Origin: Nocardia altamirensis NBRC 108246
GTDB taxonomy: Bacteria; Actinomycetota; Actinomycetes; Mycobacteriales; Mycobacteriaceae
Direction of reading: 5' to 3'
NCBI RefSeq assembly: GCF_001612685.1
Contig: NZ_BDAY01000032.1
Span: 1-64,000 of the forward strand
Length of the DNA stretch: 64,000 nucleotides
Both the position numbers and the translations under genes were made by a program. Of the stretch, positions 45,888 through 55,285 are shown one piece after another; the stretch's first letter is position 1, and each line of letters starts with the position of its first letter. Below the pieces are notes generated by a model. It had not been told where the DNA came from. It worked only from the letters and a program-made list of their open reading frames with translations, and did not search any database.

Positions 45888-46172
45888 ATGAATTTCGGAC
45901 TTGTCGAGGCAATCCCGGCCAGCACCACCTTCACCATCGACCGAAAGGGACCAGCCACCATGGCCGACAAGACCACCGCGCAGACCGCCACCGAAGCCGT
46001 CCTCGGCCGTCTCGTGCCGCCGGGCGAAGTACCGGTGCCGAACCGAAAGCATCGCCGCGGCAACGGGTTTCCCGTGACCGCACGGATCGAACGAAAGGGC
46101 GTCGGGCTGCCGCGCAACCAGGCCTTCCGTGCCAATGCGCAGCACCCGCGACGGATTCCCGGCCGCGGCTGA
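45888..46172 (+). CDS. Small basic protein, unknown function
   Basis: A 94-residue protein, or 70 residues if it starts at ATG 45960 (AAGGGACC before it). It is rich in Arg/Lys and has no membrane or signal segment. The 45888 ATG has AAGGAG 11 bases upstream. No family is recognised. It lies under the TetR-controlled promoter and 77 bp before a sigma-factor gene, so it may share a transcript. A leader or regulator role is speculation. Confidence 0.5.
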   Translation: MNFGLVEAIPASTTFTIDRKGPATMADKTTAQTATEAVLGRLVPPGEVPVPNRKHRRGNGFPVTARIERKGVGLPRNQAFRANAQHPRRIPGRG

Positions 46173-46249
46173 GGCCGCCGAGCAGCATCCCTCGGTCGCC
46201 GGCGCGCAGGCGTCGGCGACCGGTTCGCCCCCTTCGGAAGGACTTTCCC

Positions 46250-47197
46250 ATGCAGTACTGCACGACTCGCCCGGCCCGGCTCGCGGGCACCGTCAGCGAC
46301 GACCAGGTCACGGACTATCTCCGGCTCATCGGCCGCACGCCGTTGCTCACCGGGACCCAGGAGTTCGAACTCGGCGAGCGGATCGAGGCCGGAACGGTGG
46401 CCGCCGCGCGACTCGCCGACGACGCCGAACTCGATGTCGCCGCACGTCGTGCGCTGCGTCGCCAGGTCATCGACGGACAACGCGCGAAGGACCACATGGT
46501 CGAGGCCAACCTGCGCCTGGTCGTCTCGATCGCCAAGCGCTACCCGACACCGGCGGGCATGTCGCTGCTCGACCTGGTGCAGGAAGGCACTGTCGGCATG
46601 ATGCGCGCGGTGGACAAGTTCGACCATCACCGCGGCCTGAAGTTCTCCACCTACGCCACCTGGTGGATCAAGCAGGGGATCGGGCGCGCGCTGGCCGACC
46701 AGGGGCGCACCATCCGCATTCCGGTGCACGTGGTCGACGTACTGAACCGGGTGATTCGCACGCAGCGCGCTATGGCGCAGCGACTCGGCCGCGAGGTCAC
46801 GCCTGCCGAGCTGGCCGCCGAGCTCGACCTGACTCCGGCGAAGGTGCGCGAGCTGTTGGACCATGCGCGCGAACCCGTTTCGCTGCACACCCCGATCGGT
46901 GACGACGCCGCCGAGATCGGCGAGTTCATCCCCGACACGGCGCCGGACCCGTCCGAGGCGGTGCTGGCGCGCACCGTGCGCGGCCAACTCAACCGGGTGC
47001 TCGCCGGGCTGACCGAGCGGGAAGCCAGGGTGATCGCGCTGCGTTTCGGCCTGGACGGCACCGAGCCGAAGACGCTCGACGAGATCGGCAAGACCTACGG
47101 CGTCTCCCGCGAACGGGCCCGTCAGATCGAGGCCAAGGGCATGGCCAAGCTGCGGCAACCGGGGCGGGCCAAGGTGCTGGAGGGATTGCTCGGCTGA
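46250..47197 (+). CDS. Sigma-70 factor, group 2-like (SigB/HrdB type)
   Basis: The 315-residue protein has region 1.2 at about 20-50, region 2 with KRYPTPAGMSLLDLVQEG and FSTYATWWIKQGIGRAL, region 3 (RTQRAMAQRLGREVTPAEL) and region 4 with TLDEIGKTYGVSRERARQIE. It lacks the long N-terminal region 1.1 of primary sigma, so it is a non-essential, stress- or condition-type sigma. ATG 46250 follows GGAAGGA. It lies behind the TetR-controlled small gene and before a DHA2 exporter. Confidence 0.85.
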   Translation: MQYCTTRPARLAGTVSDDQVTDYLRLIGRTPLLTGTQEFELGERIEAGTVAAARLADDAELDVAARRALRRQVIDGQRAKDHMVEANLRLVVSIAKRYPTPAGMSLLDLVQEGTVGMMRAVDKFDHHRGLKFSTYATWWIKQGIGRALADQGRTIRIPVHVVDVLNRVIRTQRAMAQRLGREVTPAELAAELDLTPAKVRELLDHAREPVSLHTPIGDDAAEIGEFIPDTAPDPSEAVLARTVRGQLNRVLAGLTEREARVIALRFGLDGTEPKTLDEIGKTYGVSRERARQIEAKGMAKLRQPGRAKVLEGLLG

Positions 47198-47290
47198 GCC
47201 GACCGCCCCCATCGCGTCGCGGCGCGACGACGGGGGATGCTGGCGTGTCGCTGGACGGACAGCTCGACGGACTCGGACCATACTGAGTCA

Positions 47291-49324
47291 ATGACCGGTG
47301 CAGTCGATGTCGCCGAGAAAGCCCAGGAACCGCTCAGTCGCGCCAAGGTCAATGTGGTGTTCGCCACGATTGTGCTGGGCATGCTGTTGGCGGCACTCGA
47401 CCAGACGATCGTGTCGACCGCGCTGCCGACGATCGTCGCCGATCTCGGCGAGGCCGGGCACATGGCCTGGGTGATTACGGCGTATCTGCTCGCCGAGGCG
47501 GTGGCGACCGCGCTGGCAGGCAAGCTCGGCGACCTGTTCGGCCGCAAGCTGATCTTCCAGCTCAGCGCGCTGATCTTCATCGTCGGCTCGATGATCGCGG
47601 GCCTGGCGAACGGGATGACGATGCTGATCATCGCGCGCGGCATCCAGGGCTTCGGCGGCGGCGGCCTGATGGTCACCGCGATGGCGCTCATCGCCGACAC
47701 CATCCCGTTGCGCCAGCGCGGCAAGTATCAAGGCGCGCTCGGCGCGGTCTTCGGCGTCACCACGGTGATCGGGCCGACGATCGGCGGGCTGTTCACCGAC
47801 CACGCGAGCTGGCGCTGGTGTTTCTACGTCAACGTGCCGATCGCGGTGATCATGATCGTGATGTCGGCCCGCACCATCCCGCGGGTGCGCGCGGTCATCA
47901 AGCCGATCATCGACTACGCGGGCATCGGGCTTGTCGCCGTTGCGGTTTCGACGCTGATCCTCGGGCTCGAATGGGGCGGGCAGGAGTACCCGTGGGGCTC
48001 GTCGATGATCCTCGGGCTGTTCGCGGCGTCGGTGGTGCTGTTCGCGGCGTTCGTGGTGATCGAGCTGCGCGCCGCGGAACCGATGCTGCCGATGGAGCTG
48101 TTCCGCAGCAGAGTGTTCACGGTCTGCTCGATCCTCAGCTTCATCTGCGGCTTCGCCATGCTCGGCTCGATGACCTACCTGCCCGCGTATCTGCAATACG
48201 TGGACGGGGTTTCGGCGACCATGTCCGGCGTGCGTTCGCTGCCGCTGGTCGTCGGGCTGCTGGTGACGTCGATCCTGTCCGGGCAGGTGGTCGGCAAGAC
48301 CGGCCACTATCGATACTTCCCGATCGTCGGCACGCTGGTGATGGCGCTCGGCCTGTACTTGATGTCGACCATGGGCCGCAATACCGGCTTCTGGCAGGAA
48401 TCGCTGTACATGCTCGTGCTCGGTCTCGGCATCGGCCTGACCATGCAGGTGCTCACCATCGTCGTGCAGAACACCGTGCCGTACGCGCAGCTCGGCACCG
48501 CCACCTCGGGTGTCACCTTCTTCCGCACACTCGGAAGTACCTTCGGCACCGCAATTTTCGGCACGCTGTACAGCAACGAGATCGGCCCAAACCTGCGTGC
48601 GGCGCTGGCTGAGGCGCGGGTGGTTCCGCCCGAGACAGCGGCGAATCCACAGTCGCTGCAAGCGGTTCCCGAGGAGGTGTCAGCGCCGATCATCGACGCC
48701 TACGCCGAAACGATCGATCACGTTTTCATCTGGGTGGTTCCGGTGGCGCTTGTCGGTTTCGTGGTCGCGTGGTTCCTCAAAGAAGTGCCGCTGCGCGATA
48801 GCGCCAAGGCGAGCGCAGGCGATGTGGGCGAAGGGTTTTCGGTGCCCAATTCGGCCGACCGGGTGGTGCACCTGGAACGGGCCATCGCCGGATCCATGCG
48901 CAAAGCCGATGCCGAAGGTCCGATCGGCCCACGCATTCTCGCGGACGCGGGCAGCACCCTCAGCAGGGGCGAGGCATGGGCGCTCGGTCAGGTATATCTG
49001 CGCGATCGGGTAAACGCAACGGCCACACTGGTTTCGGTCGCGCGGGCGCACAAGCTGCCCGACGATGTGCTCGAGCCGATTTATCGCAGAGTGGCCGACA
49101 AGGGCTACCTCGTCGACGACGGTCGGGTGCTGCGGCTGACCGACTCCGGTCGGGCCGAGCTCGATCGGGTCAAGGCGGCGTGGCGCCGCTGGCTGGACAC
49201 CAGGCTCGACGACTGGAACAACGACGACCCTGCCGATCGCGCCCTGTTCGACCAGGCCCTGGACAACATCGCCGCCAAGCTTCTCGAGGAAGCAGCACGC
49301 GAGCACGAGTCCGCCCGCGTCTGA
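47291..49324 (+). CDS. DHA2-family MFS drug exporter with C-terminal extension
   Basis: A 677-residue protein with 14 membrane helices. LDQTIVSTALPTIVADLG is motif D1, GKLGDLFGRK motif A, and a GxxxGPxxGG-like motif C (GVTTVIGPTIGG) marks exporters. Beyond the last helix, residues about 515-677 form a soluble domain, with LTDSGRAELDRVKAAWRRWL, that looks like a MarR-type winged helix. Substrates are likely lipophilic drugs. It is followed by a PadR gene behind its own palindrome. Confidence 0.85.
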   Translation: MTGAVDVAEKAQEPLSRAKVNVVFATIVLGMLLAALDQTIVSTALPTIVADLGEAGHMAWVITAYLLAEAVATALAGKLGDLFGRKLIFQLSALIFIVGSMIAGLANGMTMLIIARGIQGFGGGGLMVTAMALIADTIPLRQRGKYQGALGAVFGVTTVIGPTIGGLFTDHASWRWCFYVNVPIAVIMIVMSARTIPRVRAVIKPIIDYAGIGLVAVAVSTLILGLEWGGQEYPWGSSMILGLFAASVVLFAAFVVIELRAAEPMLPMELFRSRVFTVCSILSFICGFAMLGSMTYLPAYLQYVDGVSATMSGVRSLPLVVGLLVTSILSGQVVGKTGHYRYFPIVGTLVMALGLYLMSTMGRNTGFWQESLYMLVLGLGIGLTMQVLTIVVQNTVPYAQLGTATSGVTFFRTLGSTFGTAIFGTLYSNEIGPNLRAALAEARVVPPETAANPQSLQAVPEEVSAPIIDAYAETIDHVFIWVVPVALVGFVVAWFLKEVPLRDSAKASAGDVGEGFSVPNSADRVVHLERAIAGSMRKADAEGPIGPRILADAGSTLSRGEAWALGQVYLRDRVNATATLVSVARAHKLPDDVLEPIYRRVADKGYLVDDGRVLRLTDSGRAELDRVKAAWRRWLDTRLDDWNNDDPADRALFDQALDNIAAKLLEEAAREHESARV

Positions 49325-49364
49325 AACGCGCCCATATCGGGGAGAACCCCTATTGCGCCTCTAA

Positions 49365-49394
49365 TACTCGTCCACGTATATTCGTAGACGAGTA
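49365..49394. promoter_or_regulatory. Inverted repeat TACTCGTC-N14-GACGAGTA
   Basis: Perfect 8-bp arms (49365-49372 and 49387-49394) flank an AT-rich centre (CACGTATATTCGTA). The right arm touches the padR ribosome-binding site (AAGGAGG at 49394). It is a likely PadR autoregulatory operator. Confidence 0.65.
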
Positions 49395-49404
49395 AGGAGG
49401 TGTG

Positions 49405-50064
49405 ATGGCCACGAAGCGCAAGGTGAACAACCTGCTCGCGTTGGCGGTGCTCGCCGTGATGATCGATCGGCCGAAGCACCGCTACGAGATCGCGCAGACG
49501 CTCAAGGACCGCGGCAAAGAGCAAGACATGGCCATCAAGTGGGGCTCGCTCTACACCGTGGTGCAGAACCTGGAGAAGGTCGGCTATCTGGAGATCGTCG
49601 GCAGCGAGCGTGACGGCGCGCGGCCGGAGCGGGTGATCTACCAGATCACCGAGGCCGGGCGCACCGAACTCGCCGACTGGACAAGGGAATTGGTCGCCGT
49701 CCCGGAGTGGGAAGCGACCAGGTTCATCGCGGGTCTTTCCATCCTCTCGGTGCTACCTCCCGATGAGGTCATCGAATTGCTCGGCCGGCGCATCGATGCG
49801 TTGAGTCAGGCGATCGACGGCGCGCGCGCCGAAACAACCAAGGCCGTCGCCGCAGGGCTGCCGAGGCTGTTCATCATCGAGTCCGAATACGGGATCGCGA
49901 TGCTGGAAGCCGAAGTGGCATGGGCACGTTCGTTTCGTGCGGAACTCAGCGAGGGCACCTTCCCCGGCGTGGACTGGTGGCGGCAGATACACGCCGACAA
50001 CATCCCAGTGGCGGAAGTCATCGCGTCCGTGGAGAGGGGGATGACCAGACCGGAATCATCCTGA
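49405..50064 (+). CDS. PadR-family regulator
   Basis: The 219-residue protein has an N-terminal winged helix (LALAVLAVMIDRPKHRYEIA and IKWGSLYTVVQNLEKVGYLE) and a C-terminal helical Vir_act_alpha_C-like domain, the PadR layout. ATG 49405 is 4 bases after AAGGAGG; GTG 49402 is too close. It lies between the DHA2 exporter and an FAD monooxygenase in the same direction and may control one or both. Confidence 0.88.
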   Translation: MATKRKVNNLLALAVLAVMIDRPKHRYEIAQTLKDRGKEQDMAIKWGSLYTVVQNLEKVGYLEIVGSERDGARPERVIYQITEAGRTELADWTRELVAVPEWEATRFIAGLSILSVLPPDEVIELLGRRIDALSQAIDGARAETTKAVAAGLPRLFIIESEYGIAMLEAEVAWARSFRAELSEGTFPGVDWWRQIHADNIPVAEVIASVERGMTRPESS

Positions 50065-50250
50065 TCTCGAGACCGGACTCGGCGGGGTGCGGCAACACCG
50101 CCGCCGAGCCCGATTGAACAGTCTCGAACCGCGCCCGCATGCGCGCACCCGGCTACAAGGCTGGCAACCACAGAATAACTGGGTGCGTGGTGCACGGGTC
50201 GGTTCGGGGATTCGAACAACAACCCGTATCGCACATTCTTGGAGACACCC

Positions 50251-51456
50251 ATGTCTGAAACACGTACCGCACTCGTCATCGGCGGCGGCATCGCAGGCCC
50301 GGTCGCCGCGACCGCACTGCGCAAGGCCGGCATCGACGCCCGCGTCTACGAGGCCTACCCCGGCCCGTCCTACAACATCGGTAGCGGGCTCGCGCTCGCG
50401 CCGAACGGCATTGCCGCCCTTGATGTCATCGGGGCCGGCGATCCGGTCCGCGATATGGCGAAGCAGATCTCGACGATGAGCTTGTCGATCGGCGGCAAGC
50501 TGATTTCGGTGCCGGGCCTTCCTGAGATGCCGCCGTTGCAGTTGGTGGATCGCGGCGACCTGCACCGGGTCCTGCACGATCACGCGGTCGCTGCCGGTGT
50601 GCCCTTCGAGTACAACAAGCGCCTGGTCGACGTGGTCGAGGAAGAGTCGGGCATCACTGCCAGGTTCACCGACGGCAGCACGGCCACCGCCGACGTGCTG
50701 GTCGGCGCCGACGGCATCCGGTCGACGGTGCGCGACCTGATCGATCCGAACGCGCCGGGACCGGAATACCTCAATATGCTCGGTTTCGGGGCGGTCATCG
50801 ACGATTTCGACGGCGATGTCGCGCCGGGATCGATGACGTTTGCCTTCGGTAAACAGGCCTACTACCTGTACGGATCGGTCGGCGACGGCCAGGTGATGTG
50901 GGGCGCGAACCTGCCGCACAAGGAGTACCTGTCGCTCACCGCCGCACGGGCGATCCCGAAATCGCACTGGCTCGCCATCCTGCGCGAGACCTACGCCGAC
51001 GACACACCCGGCGGCGAGTTCGCCAGGCGCACCACCGAGGAGCAGTTGGAGGTGACCGGCGCGCTGCACATCATGCCGTCGGTGCCGCACTGGTATCGCG
51101 GCCGCATGGTGCTGGTCGGCGACGCGGTGCACGCGCCGTCCAACAGTTCCGGTCAGGGCGCGTCGCTGGCCATCGAGAGCGCCGTCCAGGTGGCGCGGTG
51201 CCTGCGCGACATGCCAACGCCGACAGCGGCGTTCGCTGCCTATGAGCAGCTGCGCCGGAGTCGGGTGGAAGGCGTCGCGGCTCGTGCCGCGAAGGCCAAT
51301 CACAGCAAGACCCTCGGTCCGGTGGCGCGCAAGATGATGGCGCTCGCGGCGCCCCTGTTCATCAAGATGATGAATCAGGAGAAGACGATGGGCCCCGAGC
51401 AGCGCTACCGGATCGACTGGGACGCGCCCGTGCAGGCAGGACTCGCCACCGTGTGA
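50251..51456 (+). CDS. FAD-dependent monooxygenase (PHBH-type)
   Basis: A 401-residue group A flavoprotein hydroxylase. The FAD-binding motif is VIGGGIAGPVAATAL at the start, the DG motif LVGADGIRSTVRD is in the middle, and GD motif VLVGDAVHAP follows. Substrates of the family include aromatic compounds and some antibiotics. The ATG at 50251 has GGAG 9 bases before it. It follows padR by 186 bp and may be its target. Confidence 0.88.
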   Translation: MSETRTALVIGGGIAGPVAATALRKAGIDARVYEAYPGPSYNIGSGLALAPNGIAALDVIGAGDPVRDMAKQISTMSLSIGGKLISVPGLPEMPPLQLVDRGDLHRVLHDHAVAAGVPFEYNKRLVDVVEEESGITARFTDGSTATADVLVGADGIRSTVRDLIDPNAPGPEYLNMLGFGAVIDDFDGDVAPGSMTFAFGKQAYYLYGSVGDGQVMWGANLPHKEYLSLTAARAIPKSHWLAILRETYADDTPGGEFARRTTEEQLEVTGALHIMPSVPHWYRGRMVLVGDAVHAPSNSSGQGASLAIESAVQVARCLRDMPTPTAAFAAYEQLRRSRVEGVAARAAKANHSKTLGPVARKMMALAAPLFIKMMNQEKTMGPEQRYRIDWDAPVQAGLATV

Positions 51457-51523
51457 TTCGAACCGCGCGGGCTGGTGGTCCGTACCCTTGGAGCACATCG
51501 ATCCGAGAGGACACGGGGGGACA

Positions 51524-52291
51524 ATGCAACCCGACCACCAGCCCGCACTGCACCTGAACGGCCTGTGTAAACGCTTCGGCGGACCGTGGGTCGTCGACAA
51601 CGTGAGCCTGGCGGTACCGCCGGGCTCCTTCTTCGGTCTGGTCGGCCCGAACGGGGCAGGCAAGACGACGACGTTGTCGATGGCCACCGGGCTGTTGCGC
51701 CCGGACGCGGGACGTGCCGAGATCTTCGGCGCCGACGTCTGGGCCGACCCGGTGCGCGCCAAGACCTTGGCCGGGGTGCTGCCGGACGGGCTCGCGCTGC
51801 CGGAACGGCTCACCGGACGCGAATTGCTCACCTACACCGGGCTTTTGCGCGGCATGCCGGAGCGCACCGTCGGCGAGCGGGCCGAGGAACTGCTGTCGGT
51901 CTTCGAATTGACCGGCGCAGAGGGCACTCTCGTCGTCGACTACTCCGCGGGCATGCGCAAGAAGATCGGCCTCGCGACCGCGCTGCTGCACGCCCCGAAA
52001 CTGCTGGTGCTCGACGAGCCGTTCGAGGCGGTGGATCCGGTGTCGGCCGGCACGATTCGCACCATCCTGCAGCGCTTCGTCGCAGCGGGCGGCTCGGTGG
52101 TGCTGTCGAGTCACGTGATGGCGCTGGTGGAGAACATGTGCGACCGGGTCGCGGTGATCACCGCGGGCCGGGTGGTCGCCGCAGGCACCCTCGACGAGGT
52201 GCGCGGAGAGGCCACGCTGGAAGAGACGTTCGTCCGGCTGGTCGGCGGGCGCGTCGGCGGGGAAGAAGGGCTGTCGTGGTTGGCGTCCTGA
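51524..52291 (+). CDS. ABC transporter ATP-binding protein
   Basis: The 255-residue ATPase has Walker A GPNGAGKTTT, signature YSAGMRKKIGLATAL (the normal SGG is replaced by SAG) and Walker B LLVLDEPFEAVD. The ATG at 51524 follows a GGGGGG. It is coupled with the next gene, its permease, by a 16-base overlap, so the two form an exporter. Substrate unknown. Confidence 0.92.
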   Translation: MQPDHQPALHLNGLCKRFGGPWVVDNVSLAVPPGSFFGLVGPNGAGKTTTLSMATGLLRPDAGRAEIFGADVWADPVRAKTLAGVLPDGLALPERLTGRELLTYTGLLRGMPERTVGERAEELLSVFELTGAEGTLVVDYSAGMRKKIGLATALLHAPKLLVLDEPFEAVDPVSAGTIRTILQRFVAAGGSVVLSSHVMALVENMCDRVAVITAGRVVAAGTLDEVRGEATLEETFVRLVGGRVGGEEGLSWLAS

Positions 52292-53841
52292 TTCGGATGC
52301 GCCTGCTGCTCAGCAAGCGGGCGTTGCGCAACGGGTGGCAAGGCGTCACGTTCGTGCTCGGCATCGTGGTCGGGCTCGTCTTCGCGCTCATCACCGCGGC
52401 ACTGATCGGGTTCTCGGTGCGCGACGGCGATGTGTCACGCGCGATCACCATCGCCGCAACGGTGTACGGCGTGTGGACACTGGGCTGGCTGTGCGGGCCG
52501 GTGCTGATCGGCAGCAGCGACGAGACGGTGCAGCCGGAACATCTGCGACTGCTGCCGCTCAGCAACAGGCAGCTGGCGACCGGGCTGTTGGCCGCATCGT
52601 TCGCCGGGGCCGCGCCGGTGGTGAACCTGATCGCCTTCGGCGGGCTCGTCGTGCTCGCCGCGCAATTGAGTTGGGCGGCAACACTGGTCGCCGTGGTCGG
52701 GGTGGTGCTGCAGCTGGTGTTCGTGGTGCTGCTGTCCAGGGTGATGCTGGCTTGGGTCGGCGCCGCCATGCGATCGCGGCGCGGTAAAGACATCGGCGTA
52801 CTGCTCGCCGGACTGCTCGGCTTGGCGTATTACCCAGCGAGCTGGTTGCTTTCGCACATCAGCGCCTTGCAGGATGTGCCGCCCGCGGCGGCGACGGCGC
52901 TGCGCTGGTTGCCCTTCGGCTGGGCACCTGCTGCGGTAGAGGGTGCGGCGCAAGGGAATTGGCTGATCGCGTTGCTCGGGATCCTCGGCCTCGCCGCACT
53001 GTCGCTCGGCCTGTGGCAAGCGTGGTCGGTGCTGCTCGCGCGCAGGCTCGCCACCCCGATGAACTCGACGGCGGGAACCTCGGGCGCCGGCCTGCTCAGC
53101 CGGGTGCGGCAGACCGGTCCCACCGGCGCGGTGGCGATCAAGGAGTTGCACGCGTGGTGGCGGGACAGCCGTCGGCGGGCCACCATGGTGCCGATCCTCG
53201 TGGTCGGCGTCATGATGCCGGTGTTCCCCGTCTTCCAGGGCGGGAGCTCCGGTGGCGTGCCGTTCGCCGGTGTGACCGCGGCACTGTTCGCTGCGCTGGC
53301 CGGGGCCAACCTCTACGGCTACGACGGCACCGCCGTGTGGCAAACCCTCGTCACGCCGGGTGCGGCGCGCGCGGATGTCCGCGGCAGGCTGCTGGCCATG
53401 CTTGTAGTCATCGGCGTGCCAACGCTGCTGGTCACGCTGATCCTGCCCGGTGCACTCGGCCGGTGGGGCATGTATCCGTGGGTGCTGTCGCTGCACGCCG
53501 CGGCCCTCGGCGTCGGCGTGTGCTCGGCACTGATCCTTTCGGTGATCGCGCCGTACCCGATGCCGCCACGCACCGGCAATCCGTTCTCGGGGTCGGGCAA
53601 TCCAGGCTGTGCCAAGGCACTCATCCAGGTGGCGATGGTCTTCGGTCAGATGTTCGCGTTGCTCCCTGTCCTGGTCATCCTGCTGGTCGGGCACTTCGCC
53701 GAGCTGAAATTGGTTGAATGGCTTGCCCTCCCGGTCGGCATCGCGCTCGGCATCACCGCTGCTCTCCTCGGCGCCCGCCTGGCCGAGCAACGTCTCTCCA
53801 CCAAGGGCCCCGAACTCCTCGAAGCCGTTCGCGCCCGCTGA
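52276..53841 (+). CDS. ABC transporter permease
   Basis: A 521-residue protein with about 12 membrane helices, starting at GTG 52276 (VVGVLIRMRLLLSKRAL). It begins inside the ATPase gene and is translated by coupling. The fusion-length permease type has two six-helix halves, the second after GAVAIKELHAWWRDSRRR. No periplasmic binding protein is near, in keeping with export. Confidence 0.85.
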   Translation: MVGVLIRMRLLLSKRALRNGWQGVTFVLGIVVGLVFALITAALIGFSVRDGDVSRAITIAATVYGVWTLGWLCGPVLIGSSDETVQPEHLRLLPLSNRQLATGLLAASFAGAAPVVNLIAFGGLVVLAAQLSWAATLVAVVGVVLQLVFVVLLSRVMLAWVGAAMRSRRGKDIGVLLAGLLGLAYYPASWLLSHISALQDVPPAAATALRWLPFGWAPAAVEGAAQGNWLIALLGILGLAALSLGLWQAWSVLLARRLATPMNSTAGTSGAGLLSRVRQTGPTGAVAIKELHAWWRDSRRRATMVPILVVGVMMPVFPVFQGGSSGGVPFAGVTAALFAALAGANLYGYDGTAVWQTLVTPGAARADVRGRLLAMLVVIGVPTLLVTLILPGALGRWGMYPWVLSLHAAALGVGVCSALILSVIAPYPMPPRTGNPFSGSGNPGCAKALIQVAMVFGQMFALLPVLVILLVGHFAELKLVEWLALPVGIALGITAALLGARLAEQRLSTKGPELLEAVRAR

Positions 53842-54008
53842 GTCCACCATCCGCCACGCCCTAATCGGCATTCGTGTTGGAAATCTTCCGAAGCCGGGGA
53901 ACCGATCAGCGAGGTGCGCCGTCTAACCCTGTAACAAAACAAGTTCCGAGCCTGCGACGGTTCGGAGCTGCGCTGCTATGCACAGTCGTGCACACGGGGG
54001 AACACTTC

Positions 54009-54557
54009 ATGAACCTTTCCCACACGGTCGGTATTTCCACGCAAGCGAGCCTTCCCGGTTGGCCTGCCCGATTCAGTCGATGGAACCTGGATCGGGCAGC
54101 CACGTCGAGGTCTGCGCGCAGATTCAGTCGAACAATTCTCCTCGCGGTGGTATCGACGATCCTGATGATCGCGAGTGTGCAGGCCGCTGGAGCCGCACGG
54201 GCCGCGTATCAGTCGTGCACCAACTACAGAGTCACGACCAACTGGGGCAGAGTCGAAGTCGATACCAGGCCAGTAGGAACGGATTACATCGGCAACATCG
54301 CATGGGCCATGTTTATCAACAACCTCGCTGATGTACCGGGCAGGTACGACTACCAGATACTGGTCAACGGAAGGCCTTTGAAAACGGAGACGGTCCACAA
54401 GGATGACAACCTGCACTTCACGATCCCTCGGCATCAAGGCGGACGATATGTGTACGAAGCCGGGGATGAAATCCACGTAATCGCTTCGCATGCCGCCGGA
54501 AAAAACCTGTATGTGACCCCAATCAACCGTTGTACCGTCCCCTATTCGGCAGGATAG
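54009..54557 (+). CDS. Secreted protein, unknown function
   Basis: A 182-residue protein with a long basic N-region, then a signal helix (ILLAVVSTILMIASVQAAGA) and cleavage near AARA-AYQ. The mature 115 residues contain two cysteines (QSCTNYR and NRCTVPY) placed at the two ends, which may pair. The content is beta-type with GRYDYQILVNG. No family is recognised. GGGGGAA precedes the ATG. It stands 4 bases before the next gene. Confidence 0.65.
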   Translation: MNLSHTVGISTQASLPGWPARFSRWNLDRAATSRSARRFSRTILLAVVSTILMIASVQAAGAARAAYQSCTNYRVTTNWGRVEVDTRPVGTDYIGNIAWAMFINNLADVPGRYDYQILVNGRPLKTETVHKDDNLHFTIPRHQGGRYVYEAGDEIHVIASHAAGKNLYVTPINRCTVPYSAG

Positions 54558-54561
54558 CTAC

Positions 54562-55152
54562 ATGGATCAAGGAACATCGAGGCGAGGTGCCGAGCTGCTT
54601 GCGACCGACATCAGGTCGGCCCTCGGCTTCGAAGTACACATCGACGAAACGATCCCGGAGCACCTCCGCCGACAACCTTCCCCACCGGGGTGGTGGATCG
54701 AATTCACCATCCCTGCGTTGAATGTCCTTGTCGGCTGTACCCCGTGCGAATCCACACCCAGCGGTGTGGCGTGCGAACTAGCCCAGCGCATCCACGATGA
54801 TGTCCTCGCTCGCACCGGAAAGATATGGCCCGCCGACCCGGCAGGTGGAGACCAGCCGTTGCTCCCCACCTACAACGGGTGGCACGGGTTGGCTGGATCT
54901 ATACCGTTCGGGCAGGTCAAGACGGCGAAGGATCCCGACCCGGGCCTGGACGGTGTGGTCCGATGGTGGCTTCCGCACAGCTACGACGGCCTGATTGCTA
55001 GTTGCTCCGGCGACGATGTCTCGTTCTCCATCTGGCAATACAAGGGCGACGAACAGCGCATCACGCCAGGCATGCCGGTGACTTGGCTAGTCGGCGAGGG
55101 CCGGCACGGAAAGTACCGCAAGGCAAGCGAAGTTCGCCCGGCGCAGCAGTAA
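54562..55152 (+). CDS. Hypothetical protein
   Basis: A 196-residue cytosolic protein without recognisable family. It begins MDQGTSRRGAELLATDIRSAL, contains CTPCESTPSGV and a Trp-rich C-terminal half (VVRWWLPHSYDGL, FSIWQYKGDEQ). It lacks signal or membrane segments. It starts 4 bases after the upstream secreted-protein gene, which suggests the two work together, for example as an effector and its partner; this is inference. Confidence 0.55.
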   Translation: MDQGTSRRGAELLATDIRSALGFEVHIDETIPEHLRRQPSPPGWWIEFTIPALNVLVGCTPCESTPSGVACELAQRIHDDVLARTGKIWPADPAGGDQPLLPTYNGWHGLAGSIPFGQVKTAKDPDPGLDGVVRWWLPHSYDGLIASCSGDDVSFSIWQYKGDEQRITPGMPVTWLVGEGRHGKYRKASEVRPAQQ

Positions 55153-55285
55153 CCCGAGAACCGCCCACTGACAGACGGGTGCAGTTCGTTGAGGTGTCGG
55201 CGGCGGCATCCACGTGTTGCTCGGTGGCTAGAGACTGCCCGAACGGGCCGCGGTGGGCGGATCGGGGGAGTAATAGAGTGGTGGG

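Noticed and set aside
45863..47281. 472-codon open frame antisense to the sigma factor
   Set aside because: The sigma factor has all family regions on the plus strand. The antisense frame has no start context or known motif.
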